From assembly GCA_019915015.1 (NCBI GenBank), contig JAHBBC010000020.1:620001-684000 (forward strand): a stretch of 64,000 nt of DNA, written 5' to 3'. The translations under genes and the position numbers were made by a program. The notes under the pieces are model-generated. The model was not told the DNA's origin. It worked only from the letters and a program-made list of their open reading frames with translations, and searched no databases. Position 1 is the stretch's first letter; every line of letters begins with the position of its first letter. The DNA comes from Auriscalpium vulgare. Taxonomy: Eukaryota > Basidiomycota > Agaricomycetes > Russulales > Auriscalpiaceae. Positions 22,356 through 33,995 of this stretch are shown in pieces.

Positions 22356-22363
22356 CTTATACA
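22356..22363 (-). promoter_or_regulatory. TATA box of large paralogue B
   Basis: Minus strand reads tgtataag, about 270 bases before the start codon, implying a long leader. Confidence 0.5.
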
Positions 22364-23312
22364 AGGAAGAAAAATCCCTGATTTCCTAGGCGCATACGTG
22401 CGAGACAAAAGAGATAGCCAGGAACGGAAGAATCGAGCAGCAAGAAGCTCCCGGGGACAGGTGGGACAATAGACAACATCGAGAAGCGAGAAGAAGAATA
22501 ACGAGGAGAAGGGCGACTTTCATCTCCAGATTTCCTGGGAGACGGTGAATAGCCGGTTGTTGTCTGCGCATTCGGGCCTCAGCGATCAGAGTACAAGAAC
22601 CGGATACGGGGCGAGAATTAGATAGAACAATAGCTGCAGATTTGATGCAGTCGCATGAGTCGAATGTGATTGAGGGCTTCGTACAAAATCATCATAAGGG
22701 ACGCCTACGAGTTTGGCGCGCGAAGATGTGACGAAAACAACGCGGTACAAGGGCCTCCAACCGACCCACATGTGGCTATGTGAGCTTTAGTGCTCAGTCG
22801 TACTCGCCGCAGTCAGCACTGAGAACACCTGGACATAGTTCGGGCGCCTGTGTGGCGAGTTGCATGGGAGACACTTGACAAAGACCAAGCCATCAGTGGA
22901 AGAGCTTTGATTGTAAGTGAGAGAACCGACCAGAATACCCCTAGCCCTTCTACCATAGCAACAGAGGCTATTCCATGTCTTGAATAATGGCCAAGCGAGT
23001 CAATTCGGTGTACTGCGCGCCTCAGCCGTCATTGATGGATGTTCGAGGCGATCTAGCAAGAGATGGTAGACAAAATGGAAGTAGCGCCCTTGTCGATGTA
23101 GACGAGGATGAGGATGAGGAGTCAGGACGCAGCTGGCTGCTGGGCACAACAGGGCAGCAACACGCCGCAGGAGAGCGCGAGCACGTGCCAGCGAGTTCGC
23201 CGGTGTTTGCGCGCGCAAGTTCAACTTCAAGCTTCAAGAGCTACAGTTTACAGTACCTTCGCCTTCCTTCACCTCTTCCTCCATCCCATCCTTCACCTCT
23301 CCTTTCTCTGCG

Positions 23313-26300
23313 ATGCATCTCTTTGCCATCTATCCCGCCTTTCTTCACTTTTTGAACCTGTTCAACCCCGCATATATCCTGCGCACGCCCGCCTTCGTAT
23401 CGTCCATCAAATCTCTACTGAGCACGCCCACATCGACCGCGCCCGCTGTCATCAACAACGCCCCGCCCGCTGCAGGAGATACATATCTGCATGTCGCTGT
23501 TGGCGGTAATGAAGATGGCGGGGTACTCTTTCCTATCACGGGTCCTCAGTGCGTCTACAACCCGAACCTGGGCGCCGAGCCGATGTGCTTCGCCATTGTC
23601 GATGGATTCGACGACATATTCCCGCTATCTGAAGTTGAACAATCTACACCTCCATCTCTAATCGACAACCTACTTTCTGTCTTTCGACCCAAGCCTGCGC
23701 CCGTGGCTGAGCCTGAGAGTCTGTTCTCTACCATCCAACCGGCTCTCCTACTCTATCTGGCTCTCACTCTGCTCCTCTTTGCTATTCAGTCGCTTCTATT
23801 TGCGCATCTTGTTCCCCAGACTCGGGGACCAAGCATCTCGGACCGCCTCTACACTGTCTTCACCCTCTCCTTCTATGCGTCTGCCGCTACCTCGAGCCTC
23901 GTCTTCATGCACGACATCCTATTCGACGCGGTCAAGTTCTGGAGGGAGGAAATTATGTCCGGCGAAGACAAAACGGAATCCGACAACGTGGCTTCTACGA
24001 TGGCCAGGGAGCTCGGCGGGCTGGGATTCGGTATCCTTGACGCGATTCCAGACGCCAAACGCAACGAGTCACACCCGAAGGTCGAGCCCGATCCCACCTA
24101 CATCCTCACGCCGCCCGGACTAGGTGGGTCACAAGCAGACATAGGACTGTCGTCTACCGCTGTCCTCGCCGCCTTCACCACGGCGTCCAAACGGCGTGCC
24201 GCCCGCCGGCGATCGAGCGTGCTGTCTGTATCGGACAAGCCCTTCTCCGTGACGCCGCAGGGAACCAAGTTCACGGCTGCTCCTACCACTTTCTATAACG
24301 ATCCCCCCTTATCCGCATTCAAGCCGTCTCCCACGAAGCAACTCTCTTCGAGGCGCGTTTCTGTCTCCTCCGTCGTCTCTCCCGGCCCCTCCCCATTGTC
24401 CGCGGAGAAGAGAAGATCAAGGAGGACTTACACGGAAACCGGAGTACCATACGCAGGTCCGACCATCCCGGCGCCGTCGACGTCGGGAGTTGGATCGCGC
24501 GCTGAGACGAGCGCTTTCGCTGCTGCGGAGTACCGGGCCGCGCTGCCGCCACCCGCTTCTCCCGATCAGCCCAAGCCGTCTGCACTTGCGAGACGCCTCA
24601 CAGGGCTCCTCGACAGCGACAAGAATGTCGACGGTGAGTTGTCCCTTTGAAATTGTCCAAGACCCAGTTGCTCATGACCCACCCTCCAGACGCCAGTCCC
24701 ACGGCAGTTTCCACACTCAAAGCGGATCGGGCCCCAACACCGTCGCTAAGTGGTATCGGGAGCGGCCTCAGCGTCTTCTCTGCGTCCGTCCCTGACACGT
24801 CTGCCACCTCTATCCTCTCGGCCGAAAGCGACACCAGCGCGTTAGATACAGGTGGAAATGGTCAGTGCCGCCAACTCCGTTCATCGTCGGGCACTACTCT
24901 GATCTATCTCATACAGGCCCTGTTCTCGTAGGACTATCGACTCTGTTCATGTCGAACCAATTCGATGAACAGTCTCCGCAAGACGGCACGTCCGCGCTAC
25001 TGATCAGCAAGTTTGATCCTCTGAACAATCCTGCTACGGGGCTCAAGCCCGAAGACAACAAAATCCTCACCTCGAAGGAGAATCAGTACGCTGGATCTGA
25101 GCCTCTGTCGGTCTCTGTGGTTGTCGAGGACTGGTCTGGCGCTCTTGAGGATCGTTCGGGTCCCGAGCTTAGAGCTGAAGTGTCTTCTGGAGCTGCACCG
25201 GACGTCATGCATTCGAAGGCCGTCAAGATCGATACCCAGGTTGGCGCTTCGGATGCGCCTGCCACTTCCAAGAGGGCAAACCCTACCGCGTGGGAAATTG
25301 GTGAGTATAGGCAGTGTTGACGAACGACACGAATGCTTCACTAACGCTCGTCTCTAGCTGCCGCGATCGCTGTCTTCAATGGTCCTCCCGACGATGGCCG
25401 GCGCCTGTACGAGCTTGAGTGGCCCACGCCTGCCGAGTCTCTTGAGCATGTCTCTGGAAAACCTGTACTCGCTCCTGCAGAACCGAATGTGCTAGCACCA
25501 AAGCAAGGCCTGGAGAGCGCTGCCAAGGACCATGCTAGCGTCGTGGACGTCTCCGCAATCGCGGAAGCTATCATTGCTGAAGTTCAAGCGAGTATTTCTG
25601 AGGTTTGTACGGAGGCAGAGAGTGTGATCGAGAAGATACAGGACGATGCCGACCTCACGGACGCAGAAGCTTCCGGTATTCGGGACGTCTCTTCTGGCCG
25701 CAGGCGCGATGACCTCTTCGAGACATCCTTCTGGTACGCCGACATGGAGCTCTCGCCCCCTGGATCCCCGGACCAGTCGGCGCTCTGTCTTGCCATGTCT
25801 ACGCTCTCGCTTTCTGCCTCGGCGAAGGCGCTCGCAGTCAAGTCCGTCGTGACGCCTTCTGCATCTGCCTCGTTCGAGGAAGACGACTCCGCGTCTGTAA
25901 ATCTGGCTGGCGCCACAGTCTCTCAGCCCTCGCTGTTCGTAACCTCGTCGCCGGTTGGTCTGGCTACTCTGGCCCCTATCATGTCGCCGCCTGTCTCGGA
26001 CATTGATCTTTCGGGGACTTGGATGATTGGTGGCGCACGTGTGCGCTTGCCGAGTTCTGTACTGGCTGCGGAGGCGTTCCTGCTGGAGTCTGAGACTGGG
26101 ACGGCTTCTTTGGAAGAAATCTTTGAAGAATTTATGGATGAACGAGATGCGAGCTCTCTGGCGACGCCGAAGATGAACGTGGTCGATGCTCCTGCTGCCC
26201 CTGAGGGATTGGCACTCGCCGACGATGGCCTCCGTGCCCTACTAGTGCTTTCCGCTCCTATGTCGGAAACCGAGTCCGTCTTCGATCAAGATACGACGCA

Positions 26301-28178
26301 AATCTATGGCACTGTTGCTAGCATTCTGACCACGGTTGACCCTGCGATGACTGAGGAAGAACCAAAAGCGTCTCACATGCATGCCGAGCTCAATGAGGCC
26401 ATACCTTTGGAGTCTACAAGCGTCGGCATTGAATCCAGCACTGTATCGCCGGCCACATTTGATGTCCATGTCTTGGCTACATCTACACCAATGGTTGCGC
26501 CTCCTGTTGATGAGGACCTTTCCTCGGATGGCGACCAGACTCCCGTCGTGATGGCTACCGCTGGGATTCCCGTCGAGATTGAAGCCGTCGTTCCCGAAGC
26601 CGTCCTAGTCGATGTTCAGGAAGACCTGGTCATTCCTCTGATAGATGTCGCCGCAGCGCTCGATCAGAGACAAGTTTTCGAGCCAGAAGAAGCCGCCGGA
26701 CCATCACATTCGACCGTTGCCTTGAATGAGCCCGTTGGCATCCTTGCGTCCACCAACTTTGTCCGCACCCCTCCTTTCGCATCGCTCTCACTGAAGGACC
26801 TATACGCGAAGTCGCCCTTCCTAGCTCCATCTCCACCGCCTCCTGCCGTTGAGGCTCTGCCTGTACCCTCTTTCCGCGCCGCCTGCGAAGCGCTCTTCCC
26901 GTCACCTCCCACCCCACCGACGCCGTTCTCCTCGCCGATCAAGACCAAAGATGCGTCCCGCACCTCCACGCGCAGGCAGACCTCTCGCCGCCGCCACCGC
27001 TCGGATGGCGCTGCTATTCAGCTGCGGGTGCGCCCAATGCCCAGTCTCGGCCTGACGATCGGGTTGGATGACCCACCGGCGGTGTCTGCGCTGGATCCTG
27101 CGCGCGTTGACATGACGTGCGCGTTTGCGTTCGAGTTTGCGTTTGGCGGGCGGGCGGCTGCTGAGGAAGAGGCGCGGATCGCCAAGCTAGAGATGGACGC
27201 TGTGGCTGAGGACGCCGAGACGCGAGCCTATCGCTTCAAGCAGGTGGTCCCTACGAATGTCGACGTCGTCGTCACCAGGGAGGTCGAGCCGAGGGAGGCA
27301 GCTGAAGCACATGAGAGCAAGACGGCATCTCCCAAGATGTCACCTGGTGCACTAGGCGATGCGCCAGACCTCGCGGTCGCGGGTATTGTTGTCACTGCAA
27401 CGGGCGAGCAGATCGTCCCGGCTCAACAGCGCCCTGATGGGAGGTACGTTGTTTCCGTCACTCGTGCGAACTTTCTCTGAGACGCGGCGCCCACAGCATG
27501 CGCAAGGAGCTGAAGATTCGTCCTGGCTTTGTGGCGCAGGAGGCGTACGGCAAGTATATCCCGCCGCCTGCGCGTGTCAGAACTGCGTCTGAAGCGCCTG
27601 CTTACGATCGCCGGCCGAGGACGCACTCCGAGGGCCCAAGTGTATGGGGCAGCCGCCTGTCGGGATGGTCATCGCCCCGCGCTCCGCCGTTCGTCGCGCG
27701 GTTCCCCAACTCGCCCGACTCTCCTTATGTGCAGTCGGGGAACTGGCGAGCCTCCAGCCCGAACCCGTGCACGACTGATTCGCCGTTCCTGGGTACGAGT
27801 TTACGCTTTGACGGCATCGACTCGCCTGCTCTGGGCCAGCGCAAGCAGTCGCACGACTCTCTTCGCTCGAACGCAAGCCGCAAGCCGTCTCACGAGATGA
27901 TGCGCACGCCGAGCCCCGCGCCGTGGCCTCGTCCGGACCCCGAGCGTCTCGTTGCGCTCCGTGCAAAGGAGGCACAGGTGGTCAGCGAGTCCGCCGCGCC
28001 GCGCTCGCGTACGTCCACTGCGAATGGTCTGCGGAGCTCTCTGCATGCGCCGAGGGAGGGTGAGCAGCAGCCGCGCGAGCGCGATAGGAGCGGACAGATC
28101 GTGTTGCCTGCTGGGACGGGCTGGAAAGGGCGCGCCCCGCGCGCGAGGCAGTCGACGGGTGCGCCTGGTAATTGGTGA
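23313..28178 (+). CDS. Large membrane-anchored disordered protein with C-terminal Mago-binding (PYM/WIBG) motif
   Basis: Five exons in one frame; introns at about 24633-24688, 24861-24915, 25300-25357 and 27444-27496. The product is about 1,500 residues. The N terminus is hydrophobic and a predicted pair of membrane helices lies at roughly residues 148-172 and 190-215 (ALLLYLALTLLLFAIQSLLF, LYTVFTLSFYASAATSSLVF). The long middle is Ser/Ala/Pro-rich and disordered. Near the C terminus, TGEQIVPAQQRPDGSMRKEL and KIRPGFVAQEAYGKY match the Mago-binding motif of PYM, which removes exon-junction complexes from mRNA (family RPDGxxRKxxxVRxGYxPQE). The last intron splits this motif. PYM is normally a small soluble protein, so linkage to a membrane anchor is odd. 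Either this is a real fusion or an internal start makes a separate PYM; the unbroken frame favours the fusion. Confidence 0.7.
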
Positions 28179-28390
28179 TTGGTTTTCTCGTAGTGTCTTG
28201 TTCATCTTCGTTGTATGTCCTTCGCACTTGTTCTGTAATTAATGATGTAGCTCGTCAGCCTCGCAAAGAATGTATGTGAATGTATCTGAACTCCGGTTGG
28301 ACGCATGGCCCACATCTCCTCCTCCCGCCCCTTTCCTATTTGGGGGCAGTGCGCGATCACGTGCACCGTAAATGTGTTCGCCCGGATGTC

Positions 28391-28439
28391 GTGCGGGTCG
28401 GGAAGTGCGGGTCGGGAGCGGGTCGGGAAGTGCGGGTCA
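28391..28439 (+). repeat. GC-rich short tandem repeat
   Basis: Reiterations of gtgcgggtcgggaa and shortened variants, directly upstream of a TATA box. Confidence 0.7.
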
Positions 28440-28475
28440 AAAGCGGCTCCTATCCAGTTCACAGCCTTCTCCAGG

Positions 28476-28483
28476 TGTATAAG
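28476..28483 (+). promoter_or_regulatory. TATA box of Ran1-like kinase gene
   Basis: tgtataag, about 140 bases before the start codon at 28622. Confidence 0.55.
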
Positions 28484-28585
28484 TTTGTCCCGCCACGCCC
28501 TTGTATGTGCACCAGCACGTTTGCCTTCTCACCCACTTTTCTCACCCACTACTGTCCGCTTACCCATCCACTTTTTCCGCTTTTA

Positions 28586-28609
28586 TCCACCCACCCACCC
28601 ACCCACCAC
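28586..28609 (+). repeat. CCAC microsatellite in 5' leader
   Basis: Six near-perfect copies of ccac immediately upstream of the start codon at 28622, in the presumed untranslated leader. Confidence 0.75.
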
Positions 28610-28621
28610 ACATACCGCATT

Positions 28622-30060
28622 ATGTCTGGCCAAAACTTCACCAATTTCTGCGGCAGGACCGTGGGCAGATTCGATGTCCTCGAGCAGCTGGGCTCCGGGG
28701 GCTTCGGCATTGTTTATCGCGCCGTCTGTGACGGCAGGGAGTACGCACTCAAGTGCATTCTCAGGGGCGCTCCCGGCACCCGCGAGTTGGAATGCTTCCA
28801 GCGCGAGTGGGGCGCCAGCTTGCGCCTGGACACCCACCCAGGCATCGTGCGCGCACATGCGTACTTCTCGCACCATTGCTACATCTTCCTCGTCTTCGAC
28901 CTCTTCACCGGCGGCGACCTTTTCACCAACGTCATCGAGAAGTTCACATACTACCGCGATGATGCGCTCGTGAAGAAGGCCTTCCTGTCGCTTCTCGACG
29001 CGGTGGAACACTGCCACGCTCAGGGGGTCTTCCACCAAGACATCAAGCTCGAGAACGTGCTGTGCTCGGCTGACGGCTCGCAGCTCAGTCTGGCGGACTT
29101 CGGGCTGGCAACGGATCAAGAGCATTCTATCGAGTACGGCATCGGCAGCATCGACTACAAGTGCCCAGGTAAGGAGAGAGTGGAGGTCGTCTCGTCGTCG
29201 GATGCTGACATTTTGTTTCAGAGTCTCTCCGGGAAGCTGAAGGCGGCCTCATCTTCTCAGTCCGCCGTCTCGACCTCTGGGCACTCGGTATCGTCCTTCT
29301 CAACATGATCAGCTGTCGCTCTCCCTGGGACGAAGCTCACGCCGACCACCCCGCCTACCTGTCATTCCGCTCGGACCCGCAACAGTACCTGCGCAGTTAC
29401 CTGCCCATCTCCGACGAGGCTGTCTCTTTCTTTGCACGAGTCTTTGCGTTGGACCCTTGGCAGCGCCCTTCGCTCGCTGAGATGCGCTCAGCCGTCGTGA
29501 ACATGAAACGCTTCTACATGACTGACGAGGAGTTCGTCAAGGCGTCGCCTTTCGTCCACGAGATGGAGGAGAAAATACTTGTGAAGCGTAACGTGGCGAA
29601 GCTCGCTGCACTTCCGCCCCCCGGCCTCGCTGCACTCCCGTCCCCCGCACACTCTCCGCTGCCGGCCCCCGGATTGGAGAAGCTTGCACCATTCGAGGGT
29701 ACAAGTGTTACTGCCGACATCCTTGCGGACATGTTCGACGCTTCACCTGTCCTCAGCGAGGATGATTTTCTCGCCCAGCGTCGCAACGCGGAGAATATCC
29801 CTCTCCCTCTCCCAGTTGCGGCGCCGTCGTCGGGTGGGAGCTCGGGGCCCATCACACCGGAGACCTACCCCGTGCCCGATGTGCGTATTGCTACGCAGTC
29901 TTTGAGCGATCTTGCGATGCCTCCCGCTACATATGCTGGGCGCTCTAAAAATCCCGTTATGCGTATGGAAAACGTTAACGTTGAGTATGTCCCCAAGCAC
30001 CCTCAGCCTACTGGACGATCGATTCTTCGCAACGCTCTCCGTCAGCTGAAATTAGCATGA
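28622..30060 (+). CDS. Ran1/Pat1-like serine/threonine kinase with HQD catalytic loop
   Basis: Two exons joined at about 29168/29221 (phase 1) give about 460 residues. The kinase domain starts near residue 14: Gly-rich loop LEQLGSGGFGIVYRA, lysine in YALK, hinge FDLFTGGDLF, catalytic loop FHQDIKLENVL, DFG in LADFGLA, CPE in place of APE, and DLWALGIVLLNMISCRSPW. The layout fits the Ran1/Pat1/Ksp1 group that controls the mitosis-meiosis switch and nutrient responses in yeasts. The Arg of HRD is Gln (HQD); the catalytic Asp and Lys remain, so activity is plausible but less dependent on activation-loop phosphorylation. The C-terminal 170 residues are disordered and Pro-rich. The start at 28622 is chosen because the open frame upstream runs through the TATA box and repeats. 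Confidence 0.85.
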
Positions 30061-30581
30061 TCGACCGAGTAACATACTTAAATATTCTAACTATTACTTA
30101 TACCACATTACATAATTAACACATATACCACATTGCAATCGTAAATCAACAAAGAACAAGCAAATAGATTACTTACTTTACACTTATCACATAAATAACA
30201 ATTCAATTTGAAAATGACTATTGCGTGCTGCATCCTAAAATGATATCGCCATGTAGATCTCGTAGAATAACAACATTTAGATGGATAAAGCACATTAATG
30301 AGCGTCCTGCCTGAGTGTGGCATGTGTAAATGTATGTACGATTTATGTATGGTACAGCGAAAGCGCAGCCCTCAAGAGGCAGGAGACACAAAGCTTCCCC
30401 AGCCTGCTGAGGACTTGATCGCAGATCGCACGCGAACAGAAACAAATGAGCGATCATGCCGGTGCACACCATGGCTGGCGTGCCCGTGCGGTATATATGA
30501 TACAATGCAGCCCCGCAGCCCAGCGCGTCAATAGGTGTGATGGTCCATGGTGGCGGTGATGCCGCCACGCGCGGATCACAA
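30061..30581. other. Convergent AT-rich intergenic region
   Basis: 3' flanks of the kinase and of the membrane-protein gene; AT-rich from 30061 to about 30340, no gene. Confidence 0.6.
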
Positions 30582-32790
30582 TCACCGTGATCGTCTGAAA
30601 TCTATAGGTAAAAACACAATCAGCACCACGGAATAATGTTCCACGGAGTGCGCATTGCAGGATCACAGGAACGCGGAAAACAGGAACGCGGAGCTCAGGG
30701 TGCCGCAGGGACGCGGTGCACAGGCGCGGCACAACAGGGACAAGTGACGTACCGATGGGCGACTTGAAGTTCTGCACGAAGTGCGCGACCTTCTTCGCGC
30801 GGCTGTTGTGCTTCGCGAGGTTGTCGGCGGTGAGCTTCGGCACTGCTGCTTGCGGGCGCAGCTCGATATCTGGCTCGGGGACACGACGGTTCGGCTCGAG
30901 GCGGATGGTCAGCGGGCGCTCGGGTGCCGCGCTCTGGGGTGTCGTAACCTTTGGGAGCGGCGGAGGGGGCGGATATTGGCTGTCGGCGCTGGGCGGCTGC
31001 GCTTCCTGCCGCCATGCGGTCGACGGCGCGACGGCAATGCTCTCCTCGTAGATGGACGACGGGGGAGGCTCCTTATCCGGGTCTTCGGTATCTCGGACGT
31101 CGTACGTCCCATAGAGCTCTTGCTCTTGCGAGACGAAGGTAAGGTGGTTCTTGGAGGAGAAGAAGCCACGGTTGCGCGACGTGTTGCGCGAGATCTCGCC
31201 CTCGATGGAACGTGGGAAGAAAATCTGCGTGGTGGCGGTCAGCGGCTGTGCAGCATGTGGAAGCGCAAGTGATGCGACGCACGACGAGCGTCAATCCCGA
31301 CGAAAGGACAACCCCGAACCCGGCAACCATGGCGAGCAGATCTATTGAATTCATCAGCTTTTCCCGGGTTTCGTAGTATCACGGCAACGCGTACCAGTTC
31401 CAATCCTGCGGAACGCGGACAGTCAGCTGCGCAGTCGATGGGATGAGAAAGTCACACGTACAAGGAGTCGTTGACATGTTGATGCGGGCGCACACCGTCG
31501 ACTGCGAGAATGATGATTGGGAGGGAGAAAAGGAGGCGGAACACGACACGAATGGTCTGTACAGTCACGTCAGTATGGAAGACCCAGGCAAATGGGGATG
31601 GTAGACGCCAGACGCCAGCCAAGGCTTACATTGAGCTCGTGGAATTTTGTCAAACGCACGATGGTCGTCATATCGACACCCTCTTTCCGCTGGGAGCATG
31701 CGTCCATCAGTGTCAGTCAAAGCCCCAGCGCGAGCCAGCCATCACTCACAAGGCTCCGGAGGAAGGGACCGAATAGATGCCTGTAGTGCCATGTCAGCGC
31801 CGAACGCTTGCCGCAGAAGACAGAAGACAGCTACTCACAGTACAGGGATGAACCACAGCGTGAGAGACAAGCTGCCCAGACTCCCTGCGAGGAAGGTGTA
31901 CGCCTCACACTAACAAAGCAGGGTCGCTCAGTCAGGCGCGTGAGGAGAAGCGGCATGCCAAGCACCTTCAATGGGTCGGAGCGCGTGAAGATGGTCACGA
32001 GCGGGACGTAGAGAATTGCGACGACAGAACCGACGAGCCATGTCTTGAAGTAAAGGCTGCGGAACCAGTCGCGCTGCGCTGAGCCGGCGTTCACGACGAA
32101 GAGCCAGAAGCAAAGCTCTGCAGGAGGACGTAATGTCAGGGAGTGTGTGCCGCCCCGGTGATCGATCGCGTACCTTCAAGATGCGTTACCCTGAAAGGGA
32201 CGAGATGTCAGTCAATAGTCAAGGCATTATGCATAGCGCCTCACATTTCGAGGGCCCAGGCGAATGCTACGGCCAGATAGAGCGGGAGGATGGCATTTTG
32301 ATGCGCCTGCTTCCACAGCTGGTGCGGAACGGGAATGACTGATGAAGCATGAGCGGTATCTCGGGGGTTGATTGGCAGGGAAACTGACCGCCGAAGCCCG
32401 GAAGCACCATAAAGCCCTCGCTATATTTGATAATAGCGAACCCCACAGAGTATGTCCATATCAATGGTACACTTAGTAGATAAGAATACTGCGGAGGAAG
32501 TGAGCGGGAGGGTCCTTGACCAATGAACGCGCTACGCACCGTCATGACCCGCTTAAACGATCCCTGGGACCCTTGACTCCAGCTGCGAATGGCGTGAGCT
32601 TGTCGTTCTGATACACGATCCGAAACTCACCGCAGGCATTTGAATCGGTCAAAGGACCAAAGATGCCAGACCAGGAATACCCCCAACTAGCAGAGACGAG
32701 TCAGTCTAATTCCACCGCGAATATCTGAGGACGCACCAGGGAGGACAGGATTGCCCAGACAAGGAATGCGGCGGGGGAGAGATGGGACAT
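30582..32790 (-). CDS. Multi-spanning membrane protein, conserved in Agaricomycetes
   Basis: About a dozen exons. The start reads MSHLSPAAFLVWAILSSL, followed by LGVFLVWHLWSFDRFKCLR, YSYLLSVPLIWTYSVGFAII, NAILPLYLAVAFAWALEM, MVTHLEELCFWLFVVNAGSA, FKTWLVGSVVAILYVPLVTI, CEAYTFLAGSLGSLSLTLWF, a RLTKFHELN loop, VVFRLLFSLPIIILAVDGVR and LAMVAGFGVVLSSGLTLVI. At least seven membrane helices and a conserved FFPRSIEGEI motif precede a disordered tail that ends FVQNFKSPIDFRRSR. I know this as an uncharacterised basidiomycete membrane-protein family; its topology recalls receptors, but no ligand or role is known. One junction near 31460-31350 is not settled. It shares a 587-bp divergent promoter with the Yar1-like gene. 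Confidence 0.85.
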
Positions 32791-33377
32791 GGCGGGCGCG
32801 GCTACGTGCGCAACGCAGCGGGGTATACAGCGAAATGGAACGGCGAAAGGGGGGCATGCTGGCTATGGTGCCGGTTGTTATAAGGCCGTCTCCGCGTGTC
32901 TAATCCTGAGTGCGAACCTTGTTGTGAAATCGGCCCCGCCTACCATCAGCCGAGCACATGTAGCCCCGCCGCCGCCAAACTGCGGGGGTTGTACCGTAAC
33001 GGGCCTTTGCAACCAGAAATTTGATTGCCAGGTAGCAGTGGGTGATCGTCCCTGAGACGTCGGGATCACGCCCAGCGGGGTCGCCGCTCTCCGCAAAATC
33101 TTCATGTCAGACACCGCCCGCCGGCTTACAGAAAAGCGCACCGAGGCGATGCCCGACTCGGATAACCCTCTTTCCTGTCAGGCCAGCCGTCGGAAGGTCG
33201 GTCGGAAGGTGGCGGTATGAGCTGTGCAACGGGGGTGGCTGCGACCGCAATACGCAGGGGTGGCGCGCCACTCTGCATACGGCAGAACATACCGCATTCG
33301 GAGAGCGAAAAATAATCTTGAGCGATAACGAATTTATCTCTCGCCATCTTTCCATTCTTCCGATTGCAAAGAGACAA
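32791..33377. promoter_or_regulatory. Divergent promoter region (membrane protein / Yar1-like)
   Basis: The 587 bases between two start codons facing away from each other. No other gene; probably contains both promoters. Confidence 0.5.
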
Positions 33378-33995
33378 ATGTCAGCGCCCACCACCGACGA
33401 CAAGGACGATGTCCTGCTCGCGTGTCGCTACGGCGAGCTTGACGAGCTTAAGCAGTTCGTAGACCGCTTCGGCGTACCTGCGCTCGCCGACGTCCGCGAC
33501 GACAACGGAAACACCGTCCTCCACATGGTCTGCGCCAACGGGCACACAGGTGAGCTTTTGCGGGTGTCTCAGGGTTGTTCCGGCTGATCCACGCAGAATC
33601 TCCACCGCCCAGCGCTCCTTGATTTCCTGCTCCCCATCGTACCCGGCAGCCTGCTATCTGCGCAGAACACCGCGGGCTCGACCGCGCTTCACTGGGCCGC
33701 GCTCAATGCCCAACTAGGCGCCGCGCGCGCGCTCGTCGATTTTCCTGATGGCCCGGGCATCGATCTTATCGACATCAAGAACAACGCAGGCCGCTCGCCA
33801 CTGGGCGAGGCCGAGGTCGCCGGCTGGGAGGAGGGCGCGCGGTGGATGGTCGAGGTGATGCGCCTCGACGACGCTGGGAAGCCGGACGAGGACGAGGCCC
33901 TCCCAACTGGGCAGGACATCGAGGTCGAAATTCAGGACGCGGACGGTCAGATCGCGAAGATGTCTCTGGGGGCTTCGAAGCCGCCACCGTCATGA
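33378..33995 (+). CDS. YAR1: Ankyrin-repeat protein, Yar1-like ribosome biogenesis chaperone
   Basis: Two exons (intron 33550-33612) give 185 residues, close to yeast Yar1 (200). Two ankyrin repeats are visible: DDNGNTVLHMVCANGHTALL and NTAGSTALHWAALNAQLGAA, followed by a partial third (IDIKNNAGRSPLGEAEVAGW). The acidic C terminus reads DIEVEIQDADGQIAKMSLG. Yar1 binds newly made Rps3 and escorts it to the nucleus; that role is inferred from the architecture, length and sequence. The acceptor at 33612 (caccgcccag) is chosen over the earlier gcag because only it keeps the frame into ALLDFLLPIV. The upstream in-frame extension to 33042 is not needed and not family-like. Confidence 0.85.

Larger units (their letters stand above)
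22085..23312. other. Divergent intergenic region
   Basis: Separates paralogue B (minus) from the membrane/Mago-binding gene (plus). Apart from the TATA and leader element of paralogue B, nothing recognisable; a pyrimidine-rich stretch precedes the start at 23313. Confidence 0.5.
28179..28621. other. Intergenic region with simple repeats
   Basis: Promoter and leader of the Ran1-like kinase: GC-rich tandem repeats at 28391-28439, a TATA box at 28476-28483 and a CCAC repeat just before the start codon. Confidence 0.6.

Noticed and set aside
28280..28621. In-frame upstream extension of the Ran1-like kinase
   Set aside because: It runs through the TATA box and the CCAC repeat; the family starts near the Gly-rich loop, so the ATG at 28622 is preferred.
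33042..33377. In-frame upstream extension of the Yar1-like protein
   Set aside because: Sequence is low-complexity and unlike Yar1; length fits the family only from 33378.
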